Of a stretch of DNA of 64,000 nt, positions 1-8,306 are shown piece after piece; positions within the stretch are counted from its first letter, which is position 1, and every line of letters starts with the position of its first letter. The notes under the pieces are model-generated. The model was not told the DNA's origin, did not search any database, and was given only the letters and a program-made list of their open reading frames with translations. The position numbers were made by a program, and so were the translations under genes. Source of the stretch: Cognataquiflexum nitidum (GTDB lineage Bacteria > Bacteroidota > Bacteroidia > Cytophagales > Cyclobacteriaceae); assembly GCF_022538055.1 (NCBI RefSeq), contig NZ_JAKZAM010000008.1, forward strand, positions 62,001 to 126,000, read 5' to 3'.

Positions 1-1313
1 AAATATTTCTGCCCAAAAAAGTAACAAACAACTGCCATAATAAAATAACTCAACAAGGTGCTCAACGCAGCCCCCATATAACCGAGAATCGGAACAAAAA
101 CAAAAATCACAAGGACTGTCACCAGCGCCCCGATGGCGGTGATATAAAAACTGTATTTGGTCTGATCGGTCAACTTAAACCAAATACTGAGATTGAAATA
201 TATCCCCAAGAAAAGATATCCCAACAATAAAACCGGGACGATATATAACGCTTCGCTATAGCCTTCCCCACGGAGGAAAAAACTGCCAAGCAGATCCAGA
301 TTGACCGAAACCATCACCATCAAAAGCGAACAGAAAATCACAAAAGCATGCATCACCCTTGCAAAAAGAGCGGGACTGTTTTTGTCTATGGATTGGTTGA
401 AAAAAAAGGGTTCGGCAGCATATTTGAATGCCTGAATAATTAGGTTCATGAATATGGCCAATCGGAAATTCGCTCCAAAAACACCACCGGCTTCTCTTTG
501 GCTCAAACCTTCGTAAAAGTTTTCGGGCAATACGTATTCAAACAAGCCTCTGGAAAACACTTCATTGGTCACACCCGCCAGACCCATAAACAGCAGGGGA
601 ACTGCATAATGCCACATCGGTTGGAGGATTTCTTTGTTCATCCCAAACGAGAATTTTCCTGATAGTCTGAACAAAACCGGAATCATCAGTGCATTGGCAA
701 GAAGGTTGGAGAGTAAAATGTATTCTACCCCCCAATCAGAATTGTAAATGGTATTGACAAAAGGCTGAAGAGTAGGAAGGAGGTCTCCATTCCACACATG
801 AAAACAGAATACGATGAAGAAAATGTTGAAACATACATTCAGCAGAATATTGCCAAGCTTGGTAAGTGCAAAGGGAAGCGCTTTGTTTTCCTTTCGCAAC
901 TTGGCATAAGGCAAAGCCAAAACTGCATCTATGGCCAATATCCACGCCATCCAACGGAACAGGTATTCCTGTCCCTCGTACCCAAGCCAACTTGCAATAG
1001 CAGGTGCACTGAAATAGATAATTGCTCCCATCGAAATGGATGTGGTAATCAACAGCGATTGGATCTGTGCAAATACCTTTTGGGGATCGAGGCCTTTTCC
1101 CGTGGCATAGCGGAAGTAGGTTGTCTCCATACCAAAGGTGAAAATGATATTTAAAAAAGCTATGAAAGCATAAATCGCAGTGAAAGATCCTAATTCTTCT
1201 TTGGCAAGGTATGCGGTATAAATGGGGAGAAGTAAAAAATTAATGGTCTTGCCAAGGATGCTGCTGATGCCATAGATGGCGGTCTGTCCGGCAAGTCTTT
1301 TGAGTTGGCTCAT
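1..1313 (-). CDS. Polysaccharide/lipid-linked oligosaccharide flippase, MOP superfamily (partial)
   Basis: The start codon is at 1313 and the frame stays open to the window edge, so about 437 codons are visible and the C-terminus is missing. The protein begins MSQLKRLAGQTAIYGISS, an N-terminal pattern typical of Wzx-like exporters. It has many hydrophobic segments spread over its whole length, consistent with 12 or more membrane helices. Family knowledge suggests it flips a lipid-linked glycan across the inner membrane. It lies 21 bases downstream of the enoyl-CoA hydratase stop on the same strand, so the two may share a transcript. No other glycan genes are visible, so the substrate is unknown. 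Confidence 0.85.
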   Translation of the reverse strand, partial: MSQLKRLAGQTAIYGISSILGKTINFLLLPIYTAYLAKEELGSFTAIYAFIAFLNIIFTFGMETTYFRYATGKGLDPQKVFAQIQSLLITTSISMGAIIYFSAPAIASWLGYEGQEYLFRWMAWILAIDAVLALPYAKLRKENKALPFALTKLGNILLNVCFNIFFIVFCFHVWNGDLLPTLQPFVNTIYNSDWGVEYILLSNLLANALMIPVLFRLSGKFSFGMNKEILQPMWHYAVPLLFMGLAGVTNEVFSRGLFEYVLPENFYEGLSQREAGGVFGANFRLAIFMNLIIQAFKYAAEPFFFNQSIDKNSPALFARVMHAFVIFCSLLMVMVSVNLDLLGSFFLRGEGYSEALYIVPVLLLGYLFLGIYFNLSIWFKLTDQTKYSFYITAIGALVTVLVIFVFVPILGYMGAALSTLLSYFIMAVVCYFFGQKY

Positions 1314-1325
1314 TTCTAAAATAGG

Positions 1326-1346
1326 AAAGGGGACTTACTCCCCTTT
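1326..1346 (-). other. Perfect hairpin with a stop codon in its loop
   Basis: Arms AAAGGGGA (1326-1333) and TCCCCTTT (1339-1346) are perfectly complementary around a 5-base loop. The loop contains the TAA stop codon of the upstream enoyl-CoA hydratase gene (1335-1337). No strong T run follows on the minus strand, so it is not a convincing terminator. It may affect mRNA processing or re-initiation at the flippase gene. Confidence 0.5.
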
Positions 1347-2120
1347 GAAAACCGGTTTTCTTTTTTCAAGGAAAGCAGAAGTACCTTCTTTATAATCGCC
1401 TGATTTGACACATCTTGCAAAACTGTTGGCCTCGGTTTGGTATCCGTCCTCGTCAGGTACAAAGACCGAATTGACGCAATCCACGATCATTCCTATGGCA
1501 AGAGGGGCTTTGCTCATGATTTTTTTGATAATTTCTTCGGCTTTGCCCAAGGCCTCTTCTTTGGTGGAAAGCACATGGTTGACCAGGCCTAGCGATTTTG
1601 CCTCATCAGCACCGATCATATCTCCGGTCATCATCAGCTCGTTGGCTTTTCCCCTTCCGATAAGGTAGGTCAGTCTCTGAGTCCCGCCATATCCGGGAAT
1701 GATTCCTAGATTGACTTCCGGCTGTCCAAATTTGGCTGCAGCTACCGCTATTCGCATGTGACAGGCCATAGCCAGCTCACATCCGCCACCTAATGCAAAA
1801 CCATTGATGACAGCAATGACCGGCTTGTGGCAATTCTCTATCATGCTAAATATGTCCTGACCGTTCTCTGCAAATTTTCTTGCATTCAATTCGTTGAGTT
1901 CTGCGATTTCACTGATATCTGCACCTGCAATAAACGCTTTTTCGCCTGAACCTGTGATGATTACAGCTTTGATATCTTTGTTGTCTGCAACTTCTGTGAA
2001 GATTTCCCTGATTTCCGTTAAGGTGGCAAAATTGAGTGCATTCAATTTAGATTCCCTGTTGATGGTCAAATACAGAATGCCAAGTTTTTCTTTGGAGAGA
2101 ATGTTCTTGCTGTCAGGCAT
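1335..2120 (-). CDS. Enoyl-CoA hydratase/isomerase (crotonase) family protein
   Basis: This 261-residue protein starts at MPDSKNILSKEKLG. An upstream in-frame extension to 2210 has no crotonase character and was left out. Visible family features are the oxyanion-hole segment AFIAGADISE, the HKPVIAVINGFALGGGCELA block, and the EVNLGIIPGYGGTQRL block carrying the catalytic Glu region. The C-terminal helix ends in FLEKRKPVFKGE. Length and motifs match short-chain enoyl-CoA hydratases, which add water to trans-2-enoyl-CoA in fatty acid or amino acid breakdown. The cytosolic location is inferred from the absence of a signal peptide. The exact acyl-CoA substrate cannot be read from sequence. Confidence 0.93.
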   Translation of the reverse strand: MPDSKNILSKEKLGILYLTINRESKLNALNFATLTEIREIFTEVADNKDIKAVIITGSGEKAFIAGADISEIAELNELNARKFAENGQDIFSMIENCHKPVIAVINGFALGGGCELAMACHMRIAVAAAKFGQPEVNLGIIPGYGGTQRLTYLIGRGKANELMMTGDMIGADEAKSLGLVNHVLSTKEEALGKAEEIIKKIMSKAPLAIGMIVDCVNSVFVPDEDGYQTEANSFARCVKSGDYKEGTSAFLEKRKPVFKGE

Positions 2121-2285
2121 GATTATGAGGTAGATGTGAATATCAAATATACAAGCATGGCATTCATTCCCCAAGCATTGCCCTAAAAAATACCTTGAAG
2201 CCCAAATCAAGCAGGGTGGGGATAATAAGAATTCTCGGTATAATTTATGATTGGTATTATGCTAATTTATGGAAGGTCACCCGAG

Positions 2286-2311
2286 GCTTTCGGCTTATTT
2301 TCTTATTTTTG
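2286..2311 (+). promoter_or_regulatory. Candidate Bacteroidota promoter for isocitrate dehydrogenase 1
   Basis: TATTTTTG at 2304-2311 fits the TAnnTTTG -7 consensus of the Bacteroidota primary sigma factor. A weak -33-like CTTTCGG lies near 2286-2292. The start codon is about 35 bases downstream. The call rests on motif match only. Confidence 0.4.
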
Positions 2312-2346
2312 CGCAATAATCCAAATAAAACTAACTTCTTTTATTT

Positions 2347-3801
2347 ATGTCATCAAAAACAAAAATCACCGTAGCCTACGGAGATGGTATAGGTCCCGAG
2401 ATCATGAAAGCCACGCTTGAAATCCTCGAAGCGGCAGGCGCACAGTTGGAATATGAAGTAATAGAAATCGGCGAACAGGTATATTTAAAGGGAATCAGCT
2501 CTGGGATGGAACCGGGAGCTTTTGACTCTTTGAGAAGGACAAAAGTATTTCTTAAATCTCCTATCACTACGCCACAAGGTGGAGGATTCAAAAGTCTGAA
2601 TGTGACTACCAGAAAATCCTTTGGATTATTTGCCAATGTCAGACCTTGCAAGGCATTTTCCCCTTTTGTAAAGACTTATTTTCCAAAAACTGACCTTGTC
2701 ATTATCCGTGAAAATGAAGAAGACCTTTATGCGGGAATTGAACACAGACAGACTCAAGAGGTGTATCAGTGTTTGAAATTGATATCCAAACCTGGTTCCG
2801 AAAAAATCATCCGCTATGCCTTTGAATATGCGAGGAAGTACGGACGCAAGAAAGTGACCTGCATGACCAAAGACAACATCATGAAGTTGGCAGACGGCTT
2901 GTTTCACAAGACATTTTTGGAAGTAGCCAAGGAATATCCTGAAATCCAGACTGACCATAAGATCATTGATATCGGAACAGCCTTGATTGCAGAGAGACCG
3001 GAGATTTTTGATGTAATTGTGACATTGAATCTGTATGGCGATATAATTTCGGATGTGGCTGCACAGGTCACAGGCTCTGTAGGATTGGGTGGTTCGGCCA
3101 ATGTAGGAGAGGAAGTCGCCATGTTTGAGGCGATTCACGGTTCGGCGCCTGACATTGCAGGTATGGATATTGCCAACCCTTCAGGATTGCTCAATGGTGC
3201 CATCATGATGCTTGTTCATATCGGACAACCCGAAGTAGCTGAAAAAATCTCCAACGCCTGGATGAAGACCCTTGAGGATGGCATCCATACCGGAGACATC
3301 TTCCAACCTGCCCTTTCTTCCAAAAAAGTCGGTACAAACGAATTTGCAAAGGCAATCATCGAAAGATTGGGACAAGTGCCTTCAAGCCTAATTCCGGCGG
3401 TTTTCGATAAATCTGCAACTGCACCTATGCAAATCAAATTGAGTCCTGTCACCAAATCCAAGAAAGAACTGATTGGTGTGGATGTTTTTGTGGATTGGGA
3501 TGCAGAGGGAAGAAACCCGGATGTCATCGGGGAGAAGTTAAGAAAGGCAAATGCTGACGGACTCGTTCTCCAATTAATCACCAACAGGGGTATCAAAGTA
3601 TATCCCGGAGGTATGGCAGAAACGTTTTGCACTGACCATTGGAGGTGTCGGTTCCAGACTGCGGGTCAGTCGGTGATCACCCACAAGCAGGTTTTGGATC
3701 TACTTTCCCAGATCGAAGGCTTGGGATTTGATTTTATCAAAACAGAGCATCTTTATGCTTTTGACGGGGTCAGGGCTTATAGTCTGGCGCAGGGGGAGTA
3801 A
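2347..3801 (+). CDS. icd: Isocitrate dehydrogenase, Thermus-type long form (copy 1, NAD-like signature)
   Basis: This 484-residue protein oxidatively decarboxylates isocitrate to 2-oxoglutarate in the TCA cycle. Visible motifs are the N-terminal YGDGIGPEIM, the substrate loop TTPQGGGFKSLNVTTRK (about residues 74-90), RENEEDLYAGIEH (121-133), LYGDIISDVAAQ (229-240) and the cofactor loop EAIHGSAPDIAG (261-272). The C-terminal extension (about 345-484; GVDVFVDW, NRGIKVYP, DHWRCRF, LAQGE end) matches that of the Thermus thermophilus enzyme. Asp269-Ile270 after HGSAP is the pair found in NAD-using members of the beta-decarboxylating dehydrogenase family. A paralogue with Arg-Arg there lies at 38110-39546. 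NAD use is an inference. Confidence 0.93.
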   Translation: MSSKTKITVAYGDGIGPEIMKATLEILEAAGAQLEYEVIEIGEQVYLKGISSGMEPGAFDSLRRTKVFLKSPITTPQGGGFKSLNVTTRKSFGLFANVRPCKAFSPFVKTYFPKTDLVIIRENEEDLYAGIEHRQTQEVYQCLKLISKPGSEKIIRYAFEYARKYGRKKVTCMTKDNIMKLADGLFHKTFLEVAKEYPEIQTDHKIIDIGTALIAERPEIFDVIVTLNLYGDIISDVAAQVTGSVGLGGSANVGEEVAMFEAIHGSAPDIAGMDIANPSGLLNGAIMMLVHIGQPEVAEKISNAWMKTLEDGIHTGDIFQPALSSKKVGTNEFAKAIIERLGQVPSSLIPAVFDKSATAPMQIKLSPVTKSKKELIGVDVFVDWDAEGRNPDVIGEKLRKANADGLVLQLITNRGIKVYPGGMAETFCTDHWRCRFQTAGQSVITHKQVLDLLSQIEGLGFDFIKTEHLYAFDGVRAYSLAQGE

Positions 3802-3954
3802 AGAGGGTTTGAAGGTTGAAAAGTTAAAATGTTTAAAGGTTGATACGCTTTAAGAGGCGAGAAGCGAGAAACGAGAAAAAAGAGACGAGAAGCGAGAATC
3901 TGAAACAGCTTTGTCTTGTCACCTCGATGTAGGAAGGTCTTGCGGATTAATAAT

Positions 3955-3988
3955 CAAAAAAACCGGACAGAGATGTTCCGGTTTTTTT
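3955..3988. terminator. Bidirectional intrinsic terminator downstream of icd copy 1
   Basis: Complementary arms AACCGGA and TCCGGTT are flanked by an A run on the left and a T run on the right (TTTTTTTAT). The structure can therefore stop transcription from either side. It lies about 155 bases after the icd stop. Confidence 0.75.
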
Positions 3989-4080
3989 ATTGTTGCTTAG
4001 TACACAACAATAGTATTGTTTACTAAACAACACTATTCAATACTTCTAAAACCCTTCCTTTCAAGAATTTAGTGTCTCAT

Positions 4081-4118
4081 AAAAAAACCCCCTTAGCTTT
4101 CGCTCAGGGGATTTTTAT
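4081..4118. terminator. Bidirectional hairpin terminator, probably for typA
   Basis: CCCCTTAGC and GCTCAGGGG form a stem with one mismatch around TTTC. It is flanked by AAAAAAA on the left and TTTTTATTT on the right. It lies about 140 bases beyond the typA stop on the minus strand. Confidence 0.6.
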
Positions 4119-4172
4119 TTATTTTCAAGTTTTCCGTACCTCTAGCTTATCACCTCTCACCTTAGTACTTTC

Positions 4173-4212
4173 AGAGAATCTTCACCTCCGCAAGCTGCGG
4201 TTCAGAATGACG
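4173..4212. repeat. Dispersed palindromic intergenic element, copy 1
   Basis: Contains CTTCACCTCCGCAAGC and TTCAGAATGACG. The reverse complement matches 60753-60791 with about three differences, and a looser relative lies at 23491-23581. All copies are in gene-free spacers. Confidence 0.7.
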
Positions 4213-4255
4213 AAAGTTTCGTACTTCCAACTTCATACTTCCTCTTTCCCACTTC

Positions 4256-6061
4256 TTAAGAATCTTTCTTTGCCATTCTTGTTCTCTCGTTTTCATCCAG
4301 ATAGATTTTTCTCATACGGATGGATTTTGGAGTGATTTCAAGGTATTCATCCTTTTGGATGTATTCCATGGCTTCTTCCAAAGAGAATTTTTTGGCAGGA
4401 ACTATTCTTACGTTGTCATCCGAACCTGAAGCACGCATGTTGGTCAGTTTCTTGCCTTTCTGCACGTTGACGACAATGTCATTGTCTCGGGAGTTTTCCC
4501 CGATAACCTGACCTGCATACAATTCGTCTCCCGGATCGACGAAAAAAGAACCCCTGTCCTGCAATTTGTCAATGGCATATGCCGTACACTGTCCGCCTTC
4601 CATAGAGATCAAAGAACCGTTGATCCGTCCCGGAATTGGGCCTTTGAATGGCTCATATGCGGTAAATCTATGGTTCATGATGGCTTCACCTTGAGTGGCT
4701 GTCAACATGTTGTTCCTTAATCCGATCAATCCTCTTGAAGGGATTCTAAACTCAAGGTGTTGTAGATCGCCTTTTGGTTCCATGATCAGGAGTTCACCTT
4801 TTCTTTGGGTAGCCATTTCGATTACTTTTCCTGCTGTAGCATCCGGAACGTCCACCACCAATGTTTCGATCGGTTCACATTTGACTCCGTCGATTTCTTT
4901 GAAGATAACTTGTGGCTGACCAACCTGAAGTTCATAGCCTTCTCTTCTCATCGTTTCAATCAGAATAGACAAGTGGAGGATACCACGGCCATAGACCAAA
5001 AATTTATCTTCGCTGTCCGTAGGCTCCACTTTCAATGCAAGGTTTTTTTCAGTTTCCTTAAAAAGTCTGTCCCTTAAGTGACGGGAAGTGACAAACTTAC
5101 CTTCTTTACCAAAAAACGGAGAGTTGTTGATCGTAAAAAGCATGTTCATAGTAGGCTCGTCGATAGAGATCCGAACCAATGCTTCAGGCTTTTCGAGATC
5201 TGCTATCGTATCTCCGATTTCGAAATCCTCGATACCGGTGACTGCGCAGATATCTCCAGCGTGTACTTCAGTTACCTTAACCCTTCCAAGTCCTTCAAAT
5301 ACCTGCAATTCTTTTACTTTCACTTTTTTGATGACACCGTCTGCTTTGCAAAGGGACAATTGAGCGCCTTCCTTGATGGAGCCTCTTTTTACCCTACCGA
5401 TAGCAATACGTCCCACAAAACTGGAATAATCCAGAGAAGTGATCTGCATCTGTAATGTTCCTTCGTCGATTTTCGGCGCAGGGATATGTTCGATGATGGC
5501 ATCCAATAGAGGAAGGATAGAGTCAGTTGGGTTTTTCCAATCAGGACCCATCCAGTTTTGTTTTGCTGAACCGTATAGCGTCTGGAATTCCAGTTGCTCT
5601 TCGGTAGCGTCCAAGTTGAACATCAGGTCAAATACAGCCTCATGTACTTCATCTGGACGGCAATTTTCTTTATCGACTTTGTTGACCACCACGATCGGTG
5701 TCAATCCAAGTGCCAATGCTTTGCCCAATACAAACCTTGTCTGTGGCATCGGTCCTTCAAAAGCATCAACCAAAAGGATTACCCCATCGGCCATTTTCAG
5801 TACCCTTTCTACTTCACCACCAAAGTCAGCGTGACCGGGGGTGTCAATGATATTGATCTTGTGGTCTTTGTACCTTACGGAAACGTTTTTGGAAAGGATG
5901 GTGATTCCTCTTTCCCTTTCTAGGTCATTGCTGTCCAGGATCAGGTCGTCAAACTGTTGGTTTTCACGGAAGATTTTGGAAACGTGTATGATCTTGTCCA
6001 CCAGGGTGGTTTTGCCGTGGTCAACGTGTGCGATAATCGCGATATTCCGAATATTAAGCAT
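4256..6061 (-). CDS. typA: Ribosome-associated translational GTPase TypA/BipA
   Basis: This 601-residue protein is full length for the family. It starts MLNIRNIAIIAHVDHGKTTL with the P-loop G1 motif. It continues with ERERGITI (G2), IIDTPGHADFGGEVER (G3), VVNKVDKENCRP (G4, NKVD) and GSAKQNW (G5). The C-terminal half carries LIMEPKGDLQHLEF, FRIPSRGLIGLRNN and EAIMNHRF, which are characteristic of TypA rather than EF-G or LepA. It binds the ribosome and supports assembly or translation under stress, including cold. It stands alone on the minus strand. The low-complexity spacer upstream shows no clear promoter. Confidence 0.97.
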   Translation of the reverse strand: MLNIRNIAIIAHVDHGKTTLVDKIIHVSKIFRENQQFDDLILDSNDLERERGITILSKNVSVRYKDHKINIIDTPGHADFGGEVERVLKMADGVILLVDAFEGPMPQTRFVLGKALALGLTPIVVVNKVDKENCRPDEVHEAVFDLMFNLDATEEQLEFQTLYGSAKQNWMGPDWKNPTDSILPLLDAIIEHIPAPKIDEGTLQMQITSLDYSSFVGRIAIGRVKRGSIKEGAQLSLCKADGVIKKVKVKELQVFEGLGRVKVTEVHAGDICAVTGIEDFEIGDTIADLEKPEALVRISIDEPTMNMLFTINNSPFFGKEGKFVTSRHLRDRLFKETEKNLALKVEPTDSEDKFLVYGRGILHLSILIETMRREGYELQVGQPQVIFKEIDGVKCEPIETLVVDVPDATAGKVIEMATQRKGELLIMEPKGDLQHLEFRIPSRGLIGLRNNMLTATQGEAIMNHRFTAYEPFKGPIPGRINGSLISMEGGQCTAYAIDKLQDRGSFFVDPGDELYAGQVIGENSRDNDIVVNVQKGKKLTNMRASGSDDNVRIVPAKKFSLEEAMEYIQKDEYLEITPKSIRMRKIYLDENERTRMAKKDS

Positions 6062-6617
6062 TGTAAAATTGAATTAGGGTGCAAAGGTAGGAATAATATT
6101 TGGTTTACTCTTGATGCACTTCAAAAAGGAAATGAAAAGTTAATGTTGGGAAGGATTAAAAGTTGGAAGGTTGTTCGGTGAGAATTGAAAGATTGGAAAA
6201 TTGGGGTGTGGTTACAAAGTTGTAATGTTAAAAAGTTGGAAGATTGATCGATTAGAATTGAAAGATTGGAAGATTTTAGAATTCGGGAGTGTTGGAATTT
6301 TAAATGGTTTTAAGGTTATGATGATTGATTTAAAATATTAAACATACAGTTAAATTAAGCGTTACTTTCTTATAATAGTAGGGTCGAAGATAATATGCGT
6401 CCAAGATTTCATACTATCGAATTGTTTCAATCAAATTATCAATATTTAATATGTGTATCCGCTTTATTGCACGTAGCCAAACAATAATTTGTAAAAAGAG
6501 CCATTAAACACCCGGTGGTCACTGTAATGACGTCTGTGGACGAGTATCCGCATTGGATACAAGCTCTTATAGCCCGACGTGCTACATTGCGGATACTCAT
6601 AATATTTAATCATCTCA
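6062..6617. other. Divergent spacer with ATTGAAAGATTGGAA-type low-complexity repeats
   Basis: The spacer lies between typA (minus) and the lipoprotein operon (plus). Positions 6170-6320 contain repeated variants of GAATTGAAAGATTGGAA and AAGTTGGAAG. The right part holds an inverted repeat (separate entry). No convincing gene is seen. Confidence 0.6.
6542..6598. repeat. 11-bp perfect inverted repeat in the leader of the 6618 operon
   Basis: GAGTATCCGCA (6542-6552) and TGCGGATACTC (6588-6598) are perfect reverse complements separated by 35 bases. The right arm ends 19 bases before the start codon. It could fold in the mRNA leader or serve as an operator. No function can be assigned. Confidence 0.55.
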
Positions 6618-7745
6618 ATGAAAATAATCAAATTGCTTCTTTTACTGTTGGGATTTATCGGTTCTTTTTCATGCAAAAAAGATCAGAATATTGACTTCGA
6701 AAAAGTTTTTTTAAAAGAAGAAAGCCCGGATTTAGAGATCAATCAAGTTTTTCATAAAGTCGAATTGATGGAATTGAGTTTTGATAATGAAGGTGAATGG
6801 ATAGGTTATATTGATCAATATAAAATCGCAGGAGATCATATCTTTCTATTGGATGAGTCTCAAGGTCAAAAAATAGCAAAATTCGACCTTCTTGGAAATT
6901 ATGTTTCTGAAATTAATTCCGTAGGAGATTCACCTGAGGGTTTTAATAAACCTTCCCTTTTGAGTATAGATGAATCAAAGAATGAGCTGGTTATTTTTGA
7001 TAGGACATTGCTCAAATTTGTTTTTTATGATATGGATTTCAATTATTTAAGATCAGAAAAGATTGATAAATATTACAGCGGTATTGCACATTCCAAAAGT
7101 GGAGACGGACTTTTGTTATTCCCTGACGATATAATCAGCGAATCGGACGGGTTTGTTCTTGTTTATAAAAATATCAATGAAAAAAATGAATCCATTTTGC
7201 ATACCAAATATCAAATCATCCCTCACCTAAGTGAGAAGATATTTTATAATGATCATTCCAGCTTTTATCATCTTCCGTTTGAAGATAAAATTTTCCGTTT
7301 TGGGCCCAAGGATGGGAAATTTGTACCTCTTTTTCAGCTGATGTTAAACACAGATGAAATCCCAGAAGAATTGTTAAACGAGAATGATATCTTGGCTTTG
7401 CAAAGCCACCTGCTTGAATCCCAAAAGAATTTTGTTTCTTTTAATGGGACTGAGTTTAACGGATATTATTACCTTTTTTACCACAGAGATTTGGAAAGCT
7501 ACAATTTTGTAAAAATCAATAAAACAGATTTTTCCGATAATGTCTCGGTTTCTTGGGAGGGATTGTTTCGAAATGCAAATGTTCCTGTCCCTTTTGGTTC
7601 AGGAGATGATTTTTATTATGCGGTGGATTACCTCTCCAAATCCGATTATGAAAAGGTTATTGAGCTTATGGGAATTCATCAAAAGAGTGTTGAATTTCCT
7701 GATTTTAAAGAAAAGTTGTTTTTATTTAAATTTTACCTGAGATGA
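6618..7745 (+). CDS. 6-bladed beta-propeller lipoprotein
   Basis: This 375-residue protein has a lipoprotein signal: hydrophobic MKIIKLLLLLLGFIGSF followed by SCKK, with the lipidated Cys near residue 19. The body shows repeated propeller-like strands such as IAKFDLLGNYV and YDMDFNYLRSEKI. These patterns are seen in the 6-bladed beta-propeller family that is widespread in Bacteroidota. The function of that family is unknown, and surface or periplasmic attachment is inferred. It is the first gene of a three-gene operon: the next start codon overlaps its stop by 4 bases (ATGA at 7742). Confidence 0.8.
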   Translation: MKIIKLLLLLLGFIGSFSCKKDQNIDFEKVFLKEESPDLEINQVFHKVELMELSFDNEGEWIGYIDQYKIAGDHIFLLDESQGQKIAKFDLLGNYVSEINSVGDSPEGFNKPSLLSIDESKNELVIFDRTLLKFVFYDMDFNYLRSEKIDKYYSGIAHSKSGDGLLLFPDDIISESDGFVLVYKNINEKNESILHTKYQIIPHLSEKIFYNDHSSFYHLPFEDKIFRFGPKDGKFVPLFQLMLNTDEIPEELLNENDILALQSHLLESQKNFVSFNGTEFNGYYYLFYHRDLESYNFVKINKTDFSDNVSVSWEGLFRNANVPVPFGSGDDFYYAVDYLSKSDYEKVIELMGIHQKSVEFPDFKEKLFLFKFYLR

Positions 7746-8302
7746 TTAATAAATATAAGGTAAAGTTAAAATCCGCTTTATTTTCAAGTTTTATTGTCTG
7801 TTTAGTTTCCTGTAATAAACCGATAATTCAAGAAGAAAAATTTACATACGAAGAAATCATGTTCAGTATGATTGATTCTTGGAAATTAAGTGCAGTTTTT
7901 AACGTTCATAAAATTAATGTTTACGATATTAAAAGCGCGGGTTCGTTAGACACATTTATCAAAGATGACGCATTATTTTTTCTTTTTCCCGGGGAAACAT
8001 GTAATCCCTGTTTGGAACAGGAATTTCAAAAATTTTTAGATTGGGAGGGAGATTTTGGTAAATACATTTTAGGATTTGATGCCAACTCCAATTACCTAAT
8101 TGAACTAAAAAGAAATCATTCTGAAATCAGGGATGTCCTTTTTATACAAAATATGGAAATTTTTAATGGTTTGGTAGCATTGTCACATATGATGTTTTAC
8201 CGAAAAAAAACAGATACCTATTTGAATTATGCTGCGGTAAAATCCGATATCAATCACTTTGATTATTTAAAAAAATTTATTGAAACCTTAAATACGGAAT
8301 AA
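7742..8302 (+). CDS. Small lipoprotein with a thioredoxin-like CxxC motif
   Basis: This 186-residue protein starts MINKYKVKLKSALFSSF and has a lipobox ending LVSCNK, so it is a predicted lipoprotein. At mid-protein FLFPGETCNPCLEQEF resembles the active-site strand and CxxC of thioredoxin/TlpA-like proteins. The rest of that fold is not obvious and the length is short. It overlaps the upstream propeller gene by 4 bases and is followed by the next gene after 4 bases, so translational coupling is likely. A periplasmic redox role is possible but unproven. Confidence 0.65.
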   Translation: MINKYKVKLKSALFSSFIVCLVSCNKPIIQEEKFTYEEIMFSMIDSWKLSAVFNVHKINVYDIKSAGSLDTFIKDDALFFLFPGETCNPCLEQEFQKFLDWEGDFGKYILGFDANSNYLIELKRNHSEIRDVLFIQNMEIFNGLVALSHMMFYRKKTDTYLNYAAVKSDINHFDYLKKFIETLNTE

Positions 8303-8306
8303 AATC

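Larger units (their letters stand above)
3802..4255. other. Intergenic region with low-complexity and hairpin repeats
   Basis: No gene is seen between the convergent icd and typA genes. The region holds a GAGAAGCGAGAAACGAG-type purine-rich repeat (3856-3899), two terminator hairpins (entered separately), and a 40-base palindromic element (4173-4212). The reverse complement of that element recurs near 60753-60791. Confidence 0.7.

Noticed and set aside
2121..2210. N-terminal extension of the enoyl-CoA hydratase (MIWASRYFLGQ...)
   Set aside because: The crotonase alignment starts at MPDSKN, and the 30 extra residues are unlike the family.
2626..3138. 170-codon antisense frame in the first isocitrate dehydrogenase
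   Set aside because: A shadow of a strongly supported enzyme; antisense frames are expected in such genes.
4072..4335. Plus-strand 87-codon frame at the end of typA
   Set aside because: It covers a terminator hairpin and a dispersed repeat and then runs antisense to typA.
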